Below, in pieces: positions 28,898 through 39,231 of a stretch of 64,000 bases of DNA. The number at the start of each line of letters is the position of its first letter. Within the stretch, counting starts at the first letter, position 1. The translations under genes and the position numbers were made by a program. Source of the stretch: an uncultured Owenweeksia sp. (GTDB lineage Bacteria; Bacteroidota; Bacteroidia; Flavobacteriales; Schleiferiaceae); assembly GCA_937146805.1 (NCBI GenBank), contig CAKZRR010000010.1:1-64000 (forward strand). The letters are read 5' to 3'. The notes under the pieces are model-generated. The model saw only the letters and a list, made by a program, of their open reading frames with translations, searched no databases and was not told where the DNA came from.

Positions 28898-29971
28898 TTG
28901 CTTCGGTTTATTGCACATAAAATGGGTTACAGCCTCCTAGTTCTTTGGGGGGTAATTACGGCAGTTTTTTTGTTGTTTAATGTTTTACCAGGAGACCCGG
29001 CACGTATGATGCTGGATCAACGAGAGGACAGCGAGCAATTGATGGCCGTGAAGAAAAAGTATGGCTTTGATAAGCCGATGTGGCAGCAGTACCTTTACTA
29101 TGTAAATGATATTAGCCCGGTTTCGTGGCACTCAAACAACGAAAACGATTACACTCATCTGTATCGCTATAAAAATAGCTATCAAAAAGTGATGGGTTTT
29201 AAAAAAAGTAGTTTGGTAGTTAAGTGGCCTTACTTACGCGAATCGTTTGCTAATCAAGGTAAAAAAGTCTCCACCATTATTTCAGAAACACTGCCCAATA
29301 CCATTATTCTGGCAATTGCCTCTATTGGTATAGCATTGGTTTTAGGTATTTTTTTAGGACTGGTTAGTGGTATGAAAGCCAATAGCTTTTTAGATAAACT
29401 AATTACAGTGGTAGGTACCTTAGGTATGTCGGTGCCTTCCTTTTTCTCAGCTATTTTATTTGCATGGATTTTTGGCTATTTGCTAGCAGAATATACGGGG
29501 CTAAATATGACAGGGAGTCTTTTTGAGGTAGATGATATGGGTGAGGGCGTTTACTTGCAACTTAAAAATTTAATCCTGCCGGCTATCGTATTGGGCATAC
29601 GTCCGTTGGGGGTAATTATTCAGCTTACACGCGGTAGTTTACTAGAGGAAATGGGGCAGAATTACATACAAACAGCACGTGCTAAAGGACTTACTCGTTG
29701 GCAAACGGTACGTAAGCACGCCCTAAAAAATGCTTTAAATCCCGTAGTAACGGCTGCCAGTGGTTGGTTTGCCTCTATGTTGGCTGGAGCTGTATTTGTT
29801 GAATACATTTTTGGATGGAACGGCCTTGGGAAGCAAATTGTAGAAGCGCTCAATCAACTGGATTTGCCTGTTGTAATGGGAGCTGTATTGGTAATCGGAT
29901 TTACCTTTGTATTGCTTAATATTTTAGTAGATATACTTTACGCCTTACTAGATCCTAAGGTTAGAATTTAA
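28898..29971 (+). CDS. ABC transporter permease, DppB/OppB type
   Basis: PGDPARMML...GIRPLGVIIQLTRGSLLEEMGQNYIQTARAKGL...EYIFGWNGLG. Confidence 0.93.
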   Translation: MLRFIAHKMGYSLLVLWGVITAVFLLFNVLPGDPARMMLDQREDSEQLMAVKKKYGFDKPMWQQYLYYVNDISPVSWHSNNENDYTHLYRYKNSYQKVMGFKKSSLVVKWPYLRESFANQGKKVSTIISETLPNTIILAIASIGIALVLGIFLGLVSGMKANSFLDKLITVVGTLGMSVPSFFSAILFAWIFGYLLAEYTGLNMTGSLFEVDDMGEGVYLQLKNLILPAIVLGIRPLGVIIQLTRGSLLEEMGQNYIQTARAKGLTRWQTVRKHALKNALNPVVTAASGWFASMLAGAVFVEYIFGWNGLGKQIVEALNQLDLPVVMGAVLVIGFTFVLLNILVDILYALLDPKVRI

Positions 29972-29991
29972 AAGAAAAAATAGAAAGATAT

Positions 29992-30765
29992 ATGGCACGT
30001 AAGATAATTGCAGGAAATTGGAAAATGAATGTGCATCCCGCAGCAGGCGTGGATTTGATTAAGGAAATTGCAACTTATTGTGAAAACACTGAGCTTAAAG
30101 GTGTAGAGGTTGTAATTGCTCCTTCCTTTTTAGAATTGGCCGAAACAGCCCAGTGGGTGGCGGATAAAAAAATGAGCGTGGCGGCTCAAAATTGCAGTGA
30201 GCATAATTTAGGAGCCTTTACGGGTGAGGTGAATGCTGATATGATTCAATCTACTGGAGCAGAATTGGTGTTAATTGGACATTCGGAAAGGCGTCAGTTT
30301 TTTGGAGATACTAATTCGGTGATTAACCAAAAATTAAAGCAGGCCTTAAGGGTAGGTTTGTTTCCAATATTATGTGTGGGCGAAACCTTGGAACAACGCC
30401 AAGGTAACCAGCATGAGACTACGGTTTTACAACAGCTGGAAGAGGCCTTGGCCGGTTTTGAAATGCACGAATTAGAAAATTTAACCATTGCCTATGAACC
30501 TGTTTGGGCGATAGGTACAGGAGAAACCGCGAGTCCAGAACAGGCGCAAACCATGCACAACTTTATTCGTGTAAGTTTGGGAAAAATGTACAACGCCAGC
30601 TTGGCAGATGAAACCAGTATTTTATATGGAGGTTCGGTGAACCCCAAAAATGCAAACGATCTTTTTGGGCAAGAGGATATTGATGGTGGTTTGATTGGTG
30701 GCGCCTCCTTAAAGTTTGAAAGCTTTAGCGAGCTTATTTCCATTGGCGTATCGGTTTTAGCTTAA
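29992..30765 (+). CDS. tpiA: Triose-phosphate isomerase
   Basis: RKIIAGNWKMN...GHSERR...AYEPVWAIGTG...YGGSVNPKN. Confidence 0.98.
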   Translation: MARKIIAGNWKMNVHPAAGVDLIKEIATYCENTELKGVEVVIAPSFLELAETAQWVADKKMSVAAQNCSEHNLGAFTGEVNADMIQSTGAELVLIGHSERRQFFGDTNSVINQKLKQALRVGLFPILCVGETLEQRQGNQHETTVLQQLEEALAGFEMHELENLTIAYEPVWAIGTGETASPEQAQTMHNFIRVSLGKMYNASLADETSILYGGSVNPKNANDLFGQEDIDGGLIGGASLKFESFSELISIGVSVLA

Positions 30766-30786
30766 AACGGAGTTGAAAATAAAGAG

Positions 30787-31623
30787 ATGGAGAATTTCCT
30801 AGAAGTAGATTTTACAATTAGTCCTGTAGAAACGGGTCGCGATATTTTGTTGGCTTTATTGGCGGATATTGGTTACGATTCGTTTGAAGAAACGGATGAG
30901 GGTTTAAAGGCCTATATTTTAAATGATGATTTTGATGAATCGGCTGTTAAGGCACTTTTTGTTTTTGAAAGCGAAGAGTTTACCATAAGCTATAAAACCG
31001 ATAAGCTAGCAGTTAAAAACTGGAATGAAGAATGGGAAACCAATTACGAGCCCATTATTATTGACGATAAAATTTATGTGCGTGCTCCTTTTCATGAGGC
31101 CAATCCAAAGTATCCGCTAGAAGTACTTATTACACCAAAAATGTCATTTGGTACAGGGCATCATCAAACTACCCGTTTGGTATCTCAGCTTATGTTGCCA
31201 TTGCCATGGGAAGGTAAAACAGTACTGGATATGGGTACAGGAACTGGAATGCTGGCTATTTTGGCCGAAAAATTAGGAGCCGAAAAAATAACAGCCATTG
31301 ATAATTTTGAGTGGGCTGTTGAGAATACTGATGAAAATGCTTTGGCCAATAATTGTACCCGAATAAGCACCATACATGGCGATGCCAAGGCCTTGAAAGG
31401 ATTAAAATTTGATTTTGTTTTGGCCAATATTAACCGCAATGTGTTGCTACACGATATGGAGGTGTACCTGGGTACTTTGGCAACGGGAGGGGAGTTAATT
31501 ATTAGTGGTTTCTTTGATAGAGATGAGGAAAAACTAGTAACGGAAGCCGCTAAATGGGGTGCCCAATTGATAGGAAAAACTACTGAAGATAAATGGATGG
31601 CTTGCCATTTTATTAAATCATAA
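30787..31623 (+). CDS. prmA: Ribosomal protein L11 methyltransferase
   Basis: MSFGTGHHQTTRLVSQLML...VLDMGTGTGMLAILAEKLGA. Confidence 0.95.
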   Translation: MENFLEVDFTISPVETGRDILLALLADIGYDSFEETDEGLKAYILNDDFDESAVKALFVFESEEFTISYKTDKLAVKNWNEEWETNYEPIIIDDKIYVRAPFHEANPKYPLEVLITPKMSFGTGHHQTTRLVSQLMLPLPWEGKTVLDMGTGTGMLAILAEKLGAEKITAIDNFEWAVENTDENALANNCTRISTIHGDAKALKGLKFDFVLANINRNVLLHDMEVYLGTLATGGELIISGFFDRDEEKLVTEAAKWGAQLIGKTTEDKWMACHFIKS

Positions 31624-31627
31624 TACC

Positions 31628-34600
31628 ATGAAAAACTTTACGCTGCTAATACTGTTTTGCCTTTTTACGAGCAGTTTGTCTGCTCAAAAATTTAAAAAAT
31701 TCTCATCTAATAAAGAGGTGTACCACACTGAGTTGGAGGCCTTTTTAAAGAGTACGGGTAACCATAAAAAGGAGGATTTAGAAAGCCTGCTTTTGCAGAG
31801 TAGAAGTTTATGGGAAAGTGAAGGTATTACGGAAGCAGAAACAGCAGAGCTGATAAACATTAGTAACAACTTTTTAAAGAAAAGAGTGATGGATTTGGCC
31901 GTATGGGCCGATTTTTATGGTGTAGCCAGCACTATAAAAAACAACGAAGAGGATGGTTTGCTTTTACCTTGGTTATCAGGTCTTAATAAGATGAGCAAGA
32001 CCAAGGCAGCTAAAGTTTTTATTGGTTACCTACGGTCTATGCACAGTACTTTTTTAGAAATGGTGTTTTTTGATAATGGTAAAATTACTTGGAAAGCCGG
32101 TGTAGGCGATTTTCAATATGGTTTTGATACGGAGCCTTATTTTAAGTTCGAAACTATTGATGTATTTGGGATGTACAAAAAGGATAGTACTTTTATAGAA
32201 GGTACATCTGGAACGTTTTACCCCGAAAGAAATGAGTTTGTTGGAAGTGGAGGCATGGCTTATTTTACAAGGGCTGGTTTAACTCAAGATAGTGCCTATG
32301 TTGAACTAAGTCAATTTACTATTCATGTAAACAAATCAGATTTTCAGGCAGATAGCGTAAAATTGCACACCTTAATTTTTGTTAGCGAACCTATGTTGGG
32401 ACATTTTGAGGAACGTCTTACCAGTCAAAGTGGGAAGAATGCCACCTTCCCTCGTTTTACATCGTATCGTACAGATATTGAAATTCAGGATATTGTGCCT
32501 GGAGCCGATTTTAAGGGAGGCTTTTCGATGATTGGCTCTAAATTTTATGGAGGAGCTACGGGCGGAGCCAAGGCCCAATTACTTTTTAGTTATAAAGAAA
32601 CACAACTGATTAAAGCGGAGGCGCAGCGATTTTTGTTGCGCAAGGATAAAATTGAATCCAAGGAAGTAGAGGTAACCATAATGCTGGAAGAAGACAGTAT
32701 TTATCATCCTAAGGTTACTCTGCGGTTTTTGCCTGAGAGCAAAAGATTGACGGTAATTAGGGAGAAAAAAGGAATGGGATTAACCCCATTTTCAGATACC
32801 TATCATGGGGTGGATATTTCTTTTGAGCGCCTTAGTTGGAACATGGAAGAACCCATGATGTATATGGGGCGTTTGAGTCAGGGAGATGAATCACCGGTGG
32901 TTTTTGAAAGTAAGCAATACTTTAGAGGTTCACGATTTGAGGAGATTGGAGGAATTGGAAATGAAAACCCGATTGTGCTGCTTAAAAACATGTCTCAAAG
33001 TTATGCCAAGCGTGAGTTTACATCTGAAGAAGTGGCCTATAATCTCCGTATGAGCGAACAAAATGCGCACATATTTTTGATGAATATGTCTATACGTGGT
33101 TTTGTAAAATACGATTACCAAACACGTGAAGCCGAGTTTCAGGAAAAGGTTTTTGATTATGTAGCGAATCATAAAGATCAAAGAGATTACGATGTAATTC
33201 AGTTTGTATCAAACTTAAAACAAGGCGATAATGCCATGTTGAGTTTGTTAGATTATAACATGGAAATTAACGGAGTAAGAGCCGTGGCTTTAAGTGATTC
33301 GCAGCAGGTGGGGCTTTTTCCGGCAGGACAAAAAATTGTGGTAAAGAAAAACCTGGATTTTGACTTTAACGGTAAAATTACCGCGGGGCTTTTTAGTTAC
33401 TGGGGTAGCCAGTTTGAGTTTAAATACGACAACTTTAAAATAGATATGGCGCTGGTGGATTCCATGCGTTTTAAGGTGGAAAGTTTTGAGCCGAATGCCA
33501 ATGGACAACACTCGTTGGTAGATGTAAAAACCGTGTTGCAGGAGTTGAGCGGTGAGCTGTTGATTGATGAACCGGATAACAAATCCAGTAAAACGGATTA
33601 TACGCAATATCCCATTTTTAGGTCGGCAAAGGAATCTCACCTTTACTATGATAAACAGTCCATTGCCGGAGGAGCTTATAATAAAGAGGATTTTTATGTG
33701 CGCTTGGATGCCTTTGAAATTGATAGTTTGGACAACATAACCACCGAAGGTTTAAAGTTTGGCGGTGAGTTTGTGAGTGGTGGAATATTTCCAGATTTGT
33801 ACCAAACCCTTACGGTGCAGCAAGATTACTCTTTAGGTTTTACAGCCGAAACCCCACCTGAAGGTTTGCCGATGTATGGCGGAGAAGGAAATTACAAAAA
33901 AACCATTAACCTGAGTAATGAAGGTTTGGGGGGAGATGGTGAATTAACCTACTTGAATTCACATGCCGTTTCGGAGACGTTTTTGTTTTTTCCGGACAGT
34001 ACCAATGGAGTAGCTAGCAGCTATGAAATTACCGAAAAAACAGAAGATGATGGAAGTCCGCATGTAGTGGGGCAAGATGTAGCCTTGCATTGGGAGCCTA
34101 AAAATGATGTGCTTTTTACTACCAGCCGTAGTACCCCTTTTGCGATGTACGATGATATTGGCATGCAAACTACCGGTACTATTGAACATGGCCCAGGAGA
34201 CTTAAAAGGAAAAGGGCATTTGGGCTTTTTAAATGCCGAAACCGACTCAGAAGATTACTTATTTAATAATAGAAAGTTTTCTTCCATGGATATGGATTTT
34301 AGAGTGAAATCGGAGAACTCAGATACTTGGGGTTTTGCCATGGAAGAGGCCAGCGGTGAGATTGATTTTGATAAAGGTTTAGGTGATTTTAACTTGATTG
34401 ATACGGCTTCGTATTTTCAGTTTCCAGCCAACCAATACATAGCCTATATGGATCATGCTGCATGGCAAATACAGCAGCAAGCGGTTAAGGTAGAGAAGCT
34501 GGGATTAAGCGGTACGTCTTCGCGAATGATATCGGTACACCCTAAGCAAGATAGTTTACAGTTTACGGCTAACAGTACTAAGTATGATATTAATAGCACG

Positions 34601-36046
34601 TTGCTAGAGTCTTTTCAAGTGCCTAATATTGATGTAGCCGATGCCAGCATTTTTCCGGCAGATGGCTATGTAGCGGTATTGGAAAAGGCCAAAATGAAAA
34701 CGCTGGAGAACGCTAAGATTAGAGCCTCGCGTCAAAATGGTTACCATAATTTTTACGGTGCTTCTACCGAGGTACAATCACGCCATAGTTATACAGCTTC
34801 GGCCGATTATGAATACATGGATCAAGACGGGGTGCCGTGGCCTATCCACTTCGATAAAATTTCGGTAGATACCTCGATCACCACGGTGGGTAAAACCCGT
34901 ATTTCTAAGGATGATGAGTTTTTTATGAGCCCGCATTTTGCCTATTACGGAAGCGTAAAATTACGTGCAGATAGAAAGGCATTGGCTTTTAGAGGTTATA
35001 CTCATATCTTATCTAGTTGCCCATCAGTTTCTACCGACTGGTTTGGCTTTGAGAGTATTGTAGATCCGGATCAAATTATTATTGACTTACCGCAAATTGA
35101 CCCGAACGACCGAACCAAGGCTTTGGCCAATGGTATTTATTTGGCCAGCGATACCGCTGTGGGTTATGCCGCATTTTTGTCTAAAAACGTATCGCCAAAC
35201 GATAAGCAAATGTTTTTTGCCAATGGTAAATTAATATTTGATGATGAATTAGCCAGCTATGTAATTACCAACGAGGATAAGCTATTGGACCCTGATGCAC
35301 CGGGAAATATTTTGGTATTTAATACCACCGATTGTAAGCTGGTAGGAGAGGGAATTATGAGTTTGGGAGATGGTAAAAGCCAGATGGCTATGAAGAGCTG
35401 GGGCGTAATTGATTACGACTTAAAAACCGATGCCATGGATATGGACTTGGTGCTAGGATTGGATTTCTTTTTTGGCAACGAGATATTGAAAGATATGGCC
35501 AGCCGTATTAATACCGAGACCGCCTTAATGGGAACCGACCTAAGCAGACGCGCCTACAAAGCCGCCATGAATGATGAGGTAGAACCTAAAAAAGCCGCCT
35601 CTTTTTACAAGGAGTTGGAAGAGCTGGGTTACCCAGATGAATTTCCCAAGGAATTGGAAAGCACCATGTTGTTTACCGAATTGGAATTAAGCTGGACACC
35701 GGAAGCTTTATCATTTTTGAGCAGCACTAAAATTGGGATGGGTGCCCTTGGTGAAACCAGCGTTAATAAGATGGTAGAAGGCTATTTTGAAATTCAGCGA
35801 AAGCGAAGTGGTGATGAAATTTATATGTATTTAGAGCCCGATAGAAGTGTGTTTTATTATATAGAATACAAGCGTAATGTATTGAGCGTTTATACCAATG
35901 ATGAATCAGTAATGAACCTTATTAAGGGCATTGATTTGGACAAACGTATGTTGCAAGAAAAAGGCAAAGCACCTTTTACCTATACCATTGCTACCAAGGG
36001 TAAAATGAATCGCTTTTTAAGCCGATTTGAAAAGTTTGAGGAATAA
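31628..36046 (+). CDS. Very large (1472 aa) conserved-looking secreted protein of unknown function
   Basis: Signal peptide (LFCLFTSSLSAQ); single uninterrupted ORF 4 bp after prmA; no domain recognised. Confidence 0.85.
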   Translation: MKNFTLLILFCLFTSSLSAQKFKKFSSNKEVYHTELEAFLKSTGNHKKEDLESLLLQSRSLWESEGITEAETAELINISNNFLKKRVMDLAVWADFYGVASTIKNNEEDGLLLPWLSGLNKMSKTKAAKVFIGYLRSMHSTFLEMVFFDNGKITWKAGVGDFQYGFDTEPYFKFETIDVFGMYKKDSTFIEGTSGTFYPERNEFVGSGGMAYFTRAGLTQDSAYVELSQFTIHVNKSDFQADSVKLHTLIFVSEPMLGHFEERLTSQSGKNATFPRFTSYRTDIEIQDIVPGADFKGGFSMIGSKFYGGATGGAKAQLLFSYKETQLIKAEAQRFLLRKDKIESKEVEVTIMLEEDSIYHPKVTLRFLPESKRLTVIREKKGMGLTPFSDTYHGVDISFERLSWNMEEPMMYMGRLSQGDESPVVFESKQYFRGSRFEEIGGIGNENPIVLLKNMSQSYAKREFTSEEVAYNLRMSEQNAHIFLMNMSIRGFVKYDYQTREAEFQEKVFDYVANHKDQRDYDVIQFVSNLKQGDNAMLSLLDYNMEINGVRAVALSDSQQVGLFPAGQKIVVKKNLDFDFNGKITAGLFSYWGSQFEFKYDNFKIDMALVDSMRFKVESFEPNANGQHSLVDVKTVLQELSGELLIDEPDNKSSKTDYTQYPIFRSAKESHLYYDKQSIAGGAYNKEDFYVRLDAFEIDSLDNITTEGLKFGGEFVSGGIFPDLYQTLTVQQDYSLGFTAETPPEGLPMYGGEGNYKKTINLSNEGLGGDGELTYLNSHAVSETFLFFPDSTNGVASSYEITEKTEDDGSPHVVGQDVALHWEPKNDVLFTTSRSTPFAMYDDIGMQTTGTIEHGPGDLKGKGHLGFLNAETDSEDYLFNNRKFSSMDMDFRVKSENSDTWGFAMEEASGEIDFDKGLGDFNLIDTASYFQFPANQYIAYMDHAAWQIQQQAVKVEKLGLSGTSSRMISVHPKQDSLQFTANSTKYDINSTLLESFQVPNIDVADASIFPADGYVAVLEKAKMKTLENAKIRASRQNGYHNFYGASTEVQSRHSYTASADYEYMDQDGVPWPIHFDKISVDTSITTVGKTRISKDDEFFMSPHFAYYGSVKLRADRKALAFRGYTHILSSCPSVSTDWFGFESIVDPDQIIIDLPQIDPNDRTKALANGIYLASDTAVGYAAFLSKNVSPNDKQMFFANGKLIFDDELASYVITNEDKLLDPDAPGNILVFNTTDCKLVGEGIMSLGDGKSQMAMKSWGVIDYDLKTDAMDMDLVLGLDFFFGNEILKDMASRINTETALMGTDLSRRAYKAAMNDEVEPKKAASFYKELEELGYPDEFPKELESTMLFTELELSWTPEALSFLSSTKIGMGALGETSVNKMVEGYFEIQRKRSGDEIYMYLEPDRSVFYYIEYKRNVLSVYTNDESVMNLIKGIDLDKRMLQEKGKAPFTYTIATKGKMNRFLSRFEKFEE

Positions 36047-36106
36047 AGGGTGAGGGGAGTGCTGGATTATGTTTATTAAATTGTTGGCATTTATTGAGTC
36101 TCGAGT

Positions 36107-36379
36107 ATGGAATTGCAGGAACGGATCTTTGAGTGCCTTACTCAGCAACAAGAATCAAGGCTCATAACTCTTGATAAAACGGAGTCATATTTTGCTGATA
36201 ATGATGAATATCAAGACTGTATAAGAGACATTCAAGAGAGATTGAAAATCAAGCTTAAAACTGGAAGGTGTAGTAACATTTTAGTCCAACAACTTGCCAA
36301 ACATCGATGCAACTTAGGAGAGCCTTTTGGTAAAAAAAGTAGAATTTTACAACGCTTCCGAACTTTGCGAATTAATTGA
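36107..36379 (+). CDS. Small hypothetical protein
   Basis: 90 aa ORF overlapping the next ORF by 53 bp; may be genuine overlap or decay. Confidence 0.4.
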   Translation: MELQERIFECLTQQQESRLITLDKTESYFADNDEYQDCIRDIQERLKIKLKTGRCSNILVQQLAKHRCNLGEPFGKKSRILQRFRTLRIN

Positions 36380-36794
36380 ACTCATTGAACAGGGAAAAGT
36401 GGATGGCAAGCCATTTAAGGGTGATATTCTAGGAGGTTTTTTTAAGACTCATCACGGTTCATATTCTAGTTATGGATATTCTATTGTCAGGAATATCCAT
36501 GAATATTGGTTTAAGAATAAAAAAATCAGATCAACACTCCTTTCTGACTACCAAGAAATAGTCAACAAATACGGAGAGCAAAATATATCGGCTATAATGA
36601 GCACTATGCATACCAAAGCAATGCATGTTAAGGCCACAACAGGTGAACTAAAAGGCGAATGGTTGATTTACCGAAGATTCTCCAATCGTAACTACTACCT
36701 ATGTCTAGCAACTCATGATGAAGGAGATGAAGTAATTAGAAAAATGAAACTTGATCCATGCTTGGTGGAATTTCCAGAACTGAACGAAACATAA
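36327..36794 (+). CDS. Hypothetical protein
   Basis: 155 aa ORF, TTG start. Confidence 0.6.
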   Translation: MVKKVEFYNASELCELIELIEQGKVDGKPFKGDILGGFFKTHHGSYSSYGYSIVRNIHEYWFKNKKIRSTLLSDYQEIVNKYGEQNISAIMSTMHTKAMHVKATTGELKGEWLIYRRFSNRNYYLCLATHDEGDEVIRKMKLDPCLVEFPELNET

Positions 36795-36952
36795 TGCTAA
36801 CAAATGCTATGAATGAGGTTTCATCGGTCAGGGTATTTTCGTGGGAATTGGAAAGTCCGCCACAAGTTTTATATTTATATCAAGGTGTGGCTATGTATGA
36901 GGCGAGAGACTTAGTGCTTCTCAACCCCACTCCTCATAGCTAGTCGTTGGCA
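36795..36952. repeat. Imperfect 158-bp inverted-repeat element (attC-like architecture)
   Basis: TGCTAACAAATGCTATGA (36795-) pairs with ...CTCATAGCTAGTCGTTGGCA (-36952); internal hairpin GCCACA (36859-36864)/TGTGGC (36886-36891). Confidence 0.65.
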
Positions 36953-36966
36953 TCAATTAAAAAATC

Positions 36967-37752
36967 ATGAAATTCAAAGAAATTTTTAAATCGAAACTCA
37001 AAGAAGATGACTTTCTATGGAGATATCTTGACTTACACAAATTGATTGACTTAGCAACGAATCAAGAGCTTCACTTTACAAGGGTAGATAATTTTTCAGA
37101 TCCATTTGAAGGGGTAACTTACAGGTTGATTGCAAAAAGATATTTTGCCCAAAAATCTAACATGACAAGTCCCGTAATAGACAAAACAATTAGGGATCAA
37201 AATAACGCGAATAGCAAACAGACTTTAGAAAGTTACAAAACAGAATCATCTCAGAAACAACGAACTCAGTTTATTAATTGTTGGATTAGGTCACCGCGTG
37301 AATCAGTTGCAATGTGGAACTTGTATTCAAATGGTGATAGCGTGGCAATAAAAGCTAAACCTAAGGATTTAGTAAACTATTTTCAAAAAAACCTTGAGCT
37401 TCAACCTCACTTCTGCCCAGATCATCAATTTATCTGTGGTAGTGTGAAGTACATCAAACTAAATCCGCTTGACCCTTTTGATAAGCCGACTTTACCAAAT
37501 TACAGTTCATTTAAAAAAGATGTGGCTTATGATTACGAGAAAGAGTTCAGGTTCTTGGTTGCTACTCCTACTTCGCTAGCAGATTCAAACCCAGATTTTT
37601 TTCGATATAAAATCTCAAAGAACTTTATCGAGCTTATAGAAATAGTGTGTCACCCAGAAATGGAAAAATGGAAGTTTGAAAACATTAAATGCCTTTGTGA
37701 AAAATTAGGGCTTCCAGAACCTACTATGTCAAGAACAGAAATAAGAATCTAA
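36967..37752 (+). CDS. DUF2971 domain protein
   Basis: LWRYLDLHKLIDLATNQELHFTRVDNFSDPFEG...FINCWIRSPRESVAMWNLYSNGDSVAIK...YEKEFRFLV. Confidence 0.85.
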   Translation: MKFKEIFKSKLKEDDFLWRYLDLHKLIDLATNQELHFTRVDNFSDPFEGVTYRLIAKRYFAQKSNMTSPVIDKTIRDQNNANSKQTLESYKTESSQKQRTQFINCWIRSPRESVAMWNLYSNGDSVAIKAKPKDLVNYFQKNLELQPHFCPDHQFICGSVKYIKLNPLDPFDKPTLPNYSSFKKDVAYDYEKEFRFLVATPTSLADSNPDFFRYKISKNFIELIEIVCHPEMEKWKFENIKCLCEKLGLPEPTMSRTEIRI

Positions 37753-38139
37753 ATGGGCAAACGTATCCTGATAAACGCGATAGTTGGAACCATGATTCAA
37801 ATGACATTTTTCATCCTGACATTATATTTATCGAAAACGACACTTGACTTTTTCAGCACAAATAAATATCACCATATTAGTCATTTCCATATTCAACTAT
37901 CGTCTAGCATTTTCGCAATTATGCTCATCGTTCAAAACCTATTAACAGCTCTAATTAATAGAGCCTGGTTCAACTGGTTTAGCATTTTTGTCGTTCTGAC
38001 CATTTACACCATTGGTTGGGGAGAAGACTTTAATTCATGGCCACTAAAGACAATAATATTTATAGGATTAGGAATAATTACGGTCATCGGAAAATTGTTT
38101 ATCGACCAGAAAATACATCAAATGAAAAACGGCAGGTAA
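37753..38139 (+). CDS. Hypothetical membrane protein
   Basis: 128 aa ORF with 3-4 TM segments, abuts DUF2971 stop. Confidence 0.65.
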   Translation: MGKRILINAIVGTMIQMTFFILTLYLSKTTLDFFSTNKYHHISHFHIQLSSSIFAIMLIVQNLLTALINRAWFNWFSIFVVLTIYTIGWGEDFNSWPLKTIIFIGLGIITVIGKLFIDQKIHQMKNGR

Positions 38140-38157
38140 CAATAGTAGCTGTTGCCC
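38135..38157. repeat. Short repeat GGTAACAATAGTAGCTGTTGCCC
   Basis: Near-identical in inverse orientation at 41774-41799. Confidence 0.6.
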
Positions 38158-38190
38158 AACCCCTCCCAATTCAAAATAATTGATTTAAGA

Positions 38191-38216
38191 AAAGCCCGTA
38201 GCGGGCTTTTTGTTTT
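38191..38216 (+). terminator. Rho-independent terminator
   Basis: aaaagcccg-tag-cgggctttttg. Confidence 0.85.
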
Positions 38217-38309
38217 TAGATTTAAGGTTTTGCATGCAAAATTGGGGAGCTCACAACAATTTAAAGAGGCATTAAACTTTGTATATTAGCTACGGTAAAT
38301 CCTTACGCC

Positions 38310-39215
38310 ATGAAAAGAATCTCACTTCTTATTTCTGTTATCTTGTTGTGTGTTTTTAGCGATGCCTCGCTTTTAGCACAACACCATTTCCCAAAAGATA
38401 GTGCGGAGTGGAGGATATGGAATTGGTCTAACGGAGGTGGCGTTTATTCTAGTGGTTTGGACACTCACAAAATTGTGGGAGACACCGTGTTGTATGGCAA
38501 GCACTTTAAAAAAATAAATAGAGGCTTCTTTGGAACTGAGTCTTATTTTCGAGAGGTAGATTCTACTCAAAAAGTCTATTTTTTATATGATTATTCAGAT
38601 ACGGTTTCGAAAAGGTTGTTATACGATTTTTCAGCTGGTATTGGAGACACCGTAACCATTCAATATTTACATCGTGATACAATAAAATGGGCGGTAGTTG
38701 CTGAGGGTTTAGATTCAGTAGGTTCGGAGCAACGGAGGTATATAGATGTAAAGCTAGTTGGATGGAACTACTATGATCGCTGGATTGAAGGAATCGGCAG
38801 TACACGAGGCTTTTTTGCTCCAACTAGCGAGCCTTCTGGATGGTTTGAGCGTTCCTTTCAAATGGTGTGTTTTAGTGATATAGGTGCAGGTATTCAGTAT
38901 GAGCCATTGGCTGGTACTAAGTACAATTGCAATACCCCGGCTCATGTGTTTTCAGAGTACGAGCAAACATTAGAGGTTGAGCAAATAGAGATTTACCCCA
39001 ATCCGTTTAATAGAGATTTTACCATTGAGAATACAACAACAGAACCTTGCAATTATGTGTTAACTACCACAAGTGGGCAAACGATTAAACAGGGTACATT
39101 AGAGGCTCGTGAAAAACAGATGGTGTCCGTACCTAACTTACCCGTTGGTCTGTATTTAATTAATTATCAGATAAGTGCAAGGGTTGGGGTGCTAAAGTTG
39201 GTTTGCCAATACTAA
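38310..39215 (+). CDS. T9SS type A sorting domain protein, tandem paralog 1
   Basis: Signal peptide; VEQIEIYPNPFNRDFTIENTT...LPVGLYLINYQ C-terminal domain. Confidence 0.9.
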   Translation: MKRISLLISVILLCVFSDASLLAQHHFPKDSAEWRIWNWSNGGGVYSSGLDTHKIVGDTVLYGKHFKKINRGFFGTESYFREVDSTQKVYFLYDYSDTVSKRLLYDFSAGIGDTVTIQYLHRDTIKWAVVAEGLDSVGSEQRRYIDVKLVGWNYYDRWIEGIGSTRGFFAPTSEPSGWFERSFQMVCFSDIGAGIQYEPLAGTKYNCNTPAHVFSEYEQTLEVEQIEIYPNPFNRDFTIENTTTEPCNYVLTTTSGQTIKQGTLEAREKQMVSVPNLPVGLYLINYQISARVGVLKLVCQY

Positions 39216-39231
39216 GTTGAAGTTTTAGCCG

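Noticed and set aside
28898-29971. Lone DppB-type permease as a broken transporter operon
   Set aside because: The gene is intact and sits in an ordinary housekeeping context; partners are probably elsewhere, so it was not treated as a finding.
33290-33640. 116-aa minus-strand ORF
   Set aside because: Antisense to the 1472-aa gene; typical shadow ORF.
36758-36943. 61-aa ORF
   Set aside because: Overlaps the attC-like inverted repeat; more likely non-coding structure.
36795-36952. Canonical integron attC site
   Set aside because: Right terminus GTTGGCA does not fit GTTRRRY and no integrase is visible; reported only as attC-like.
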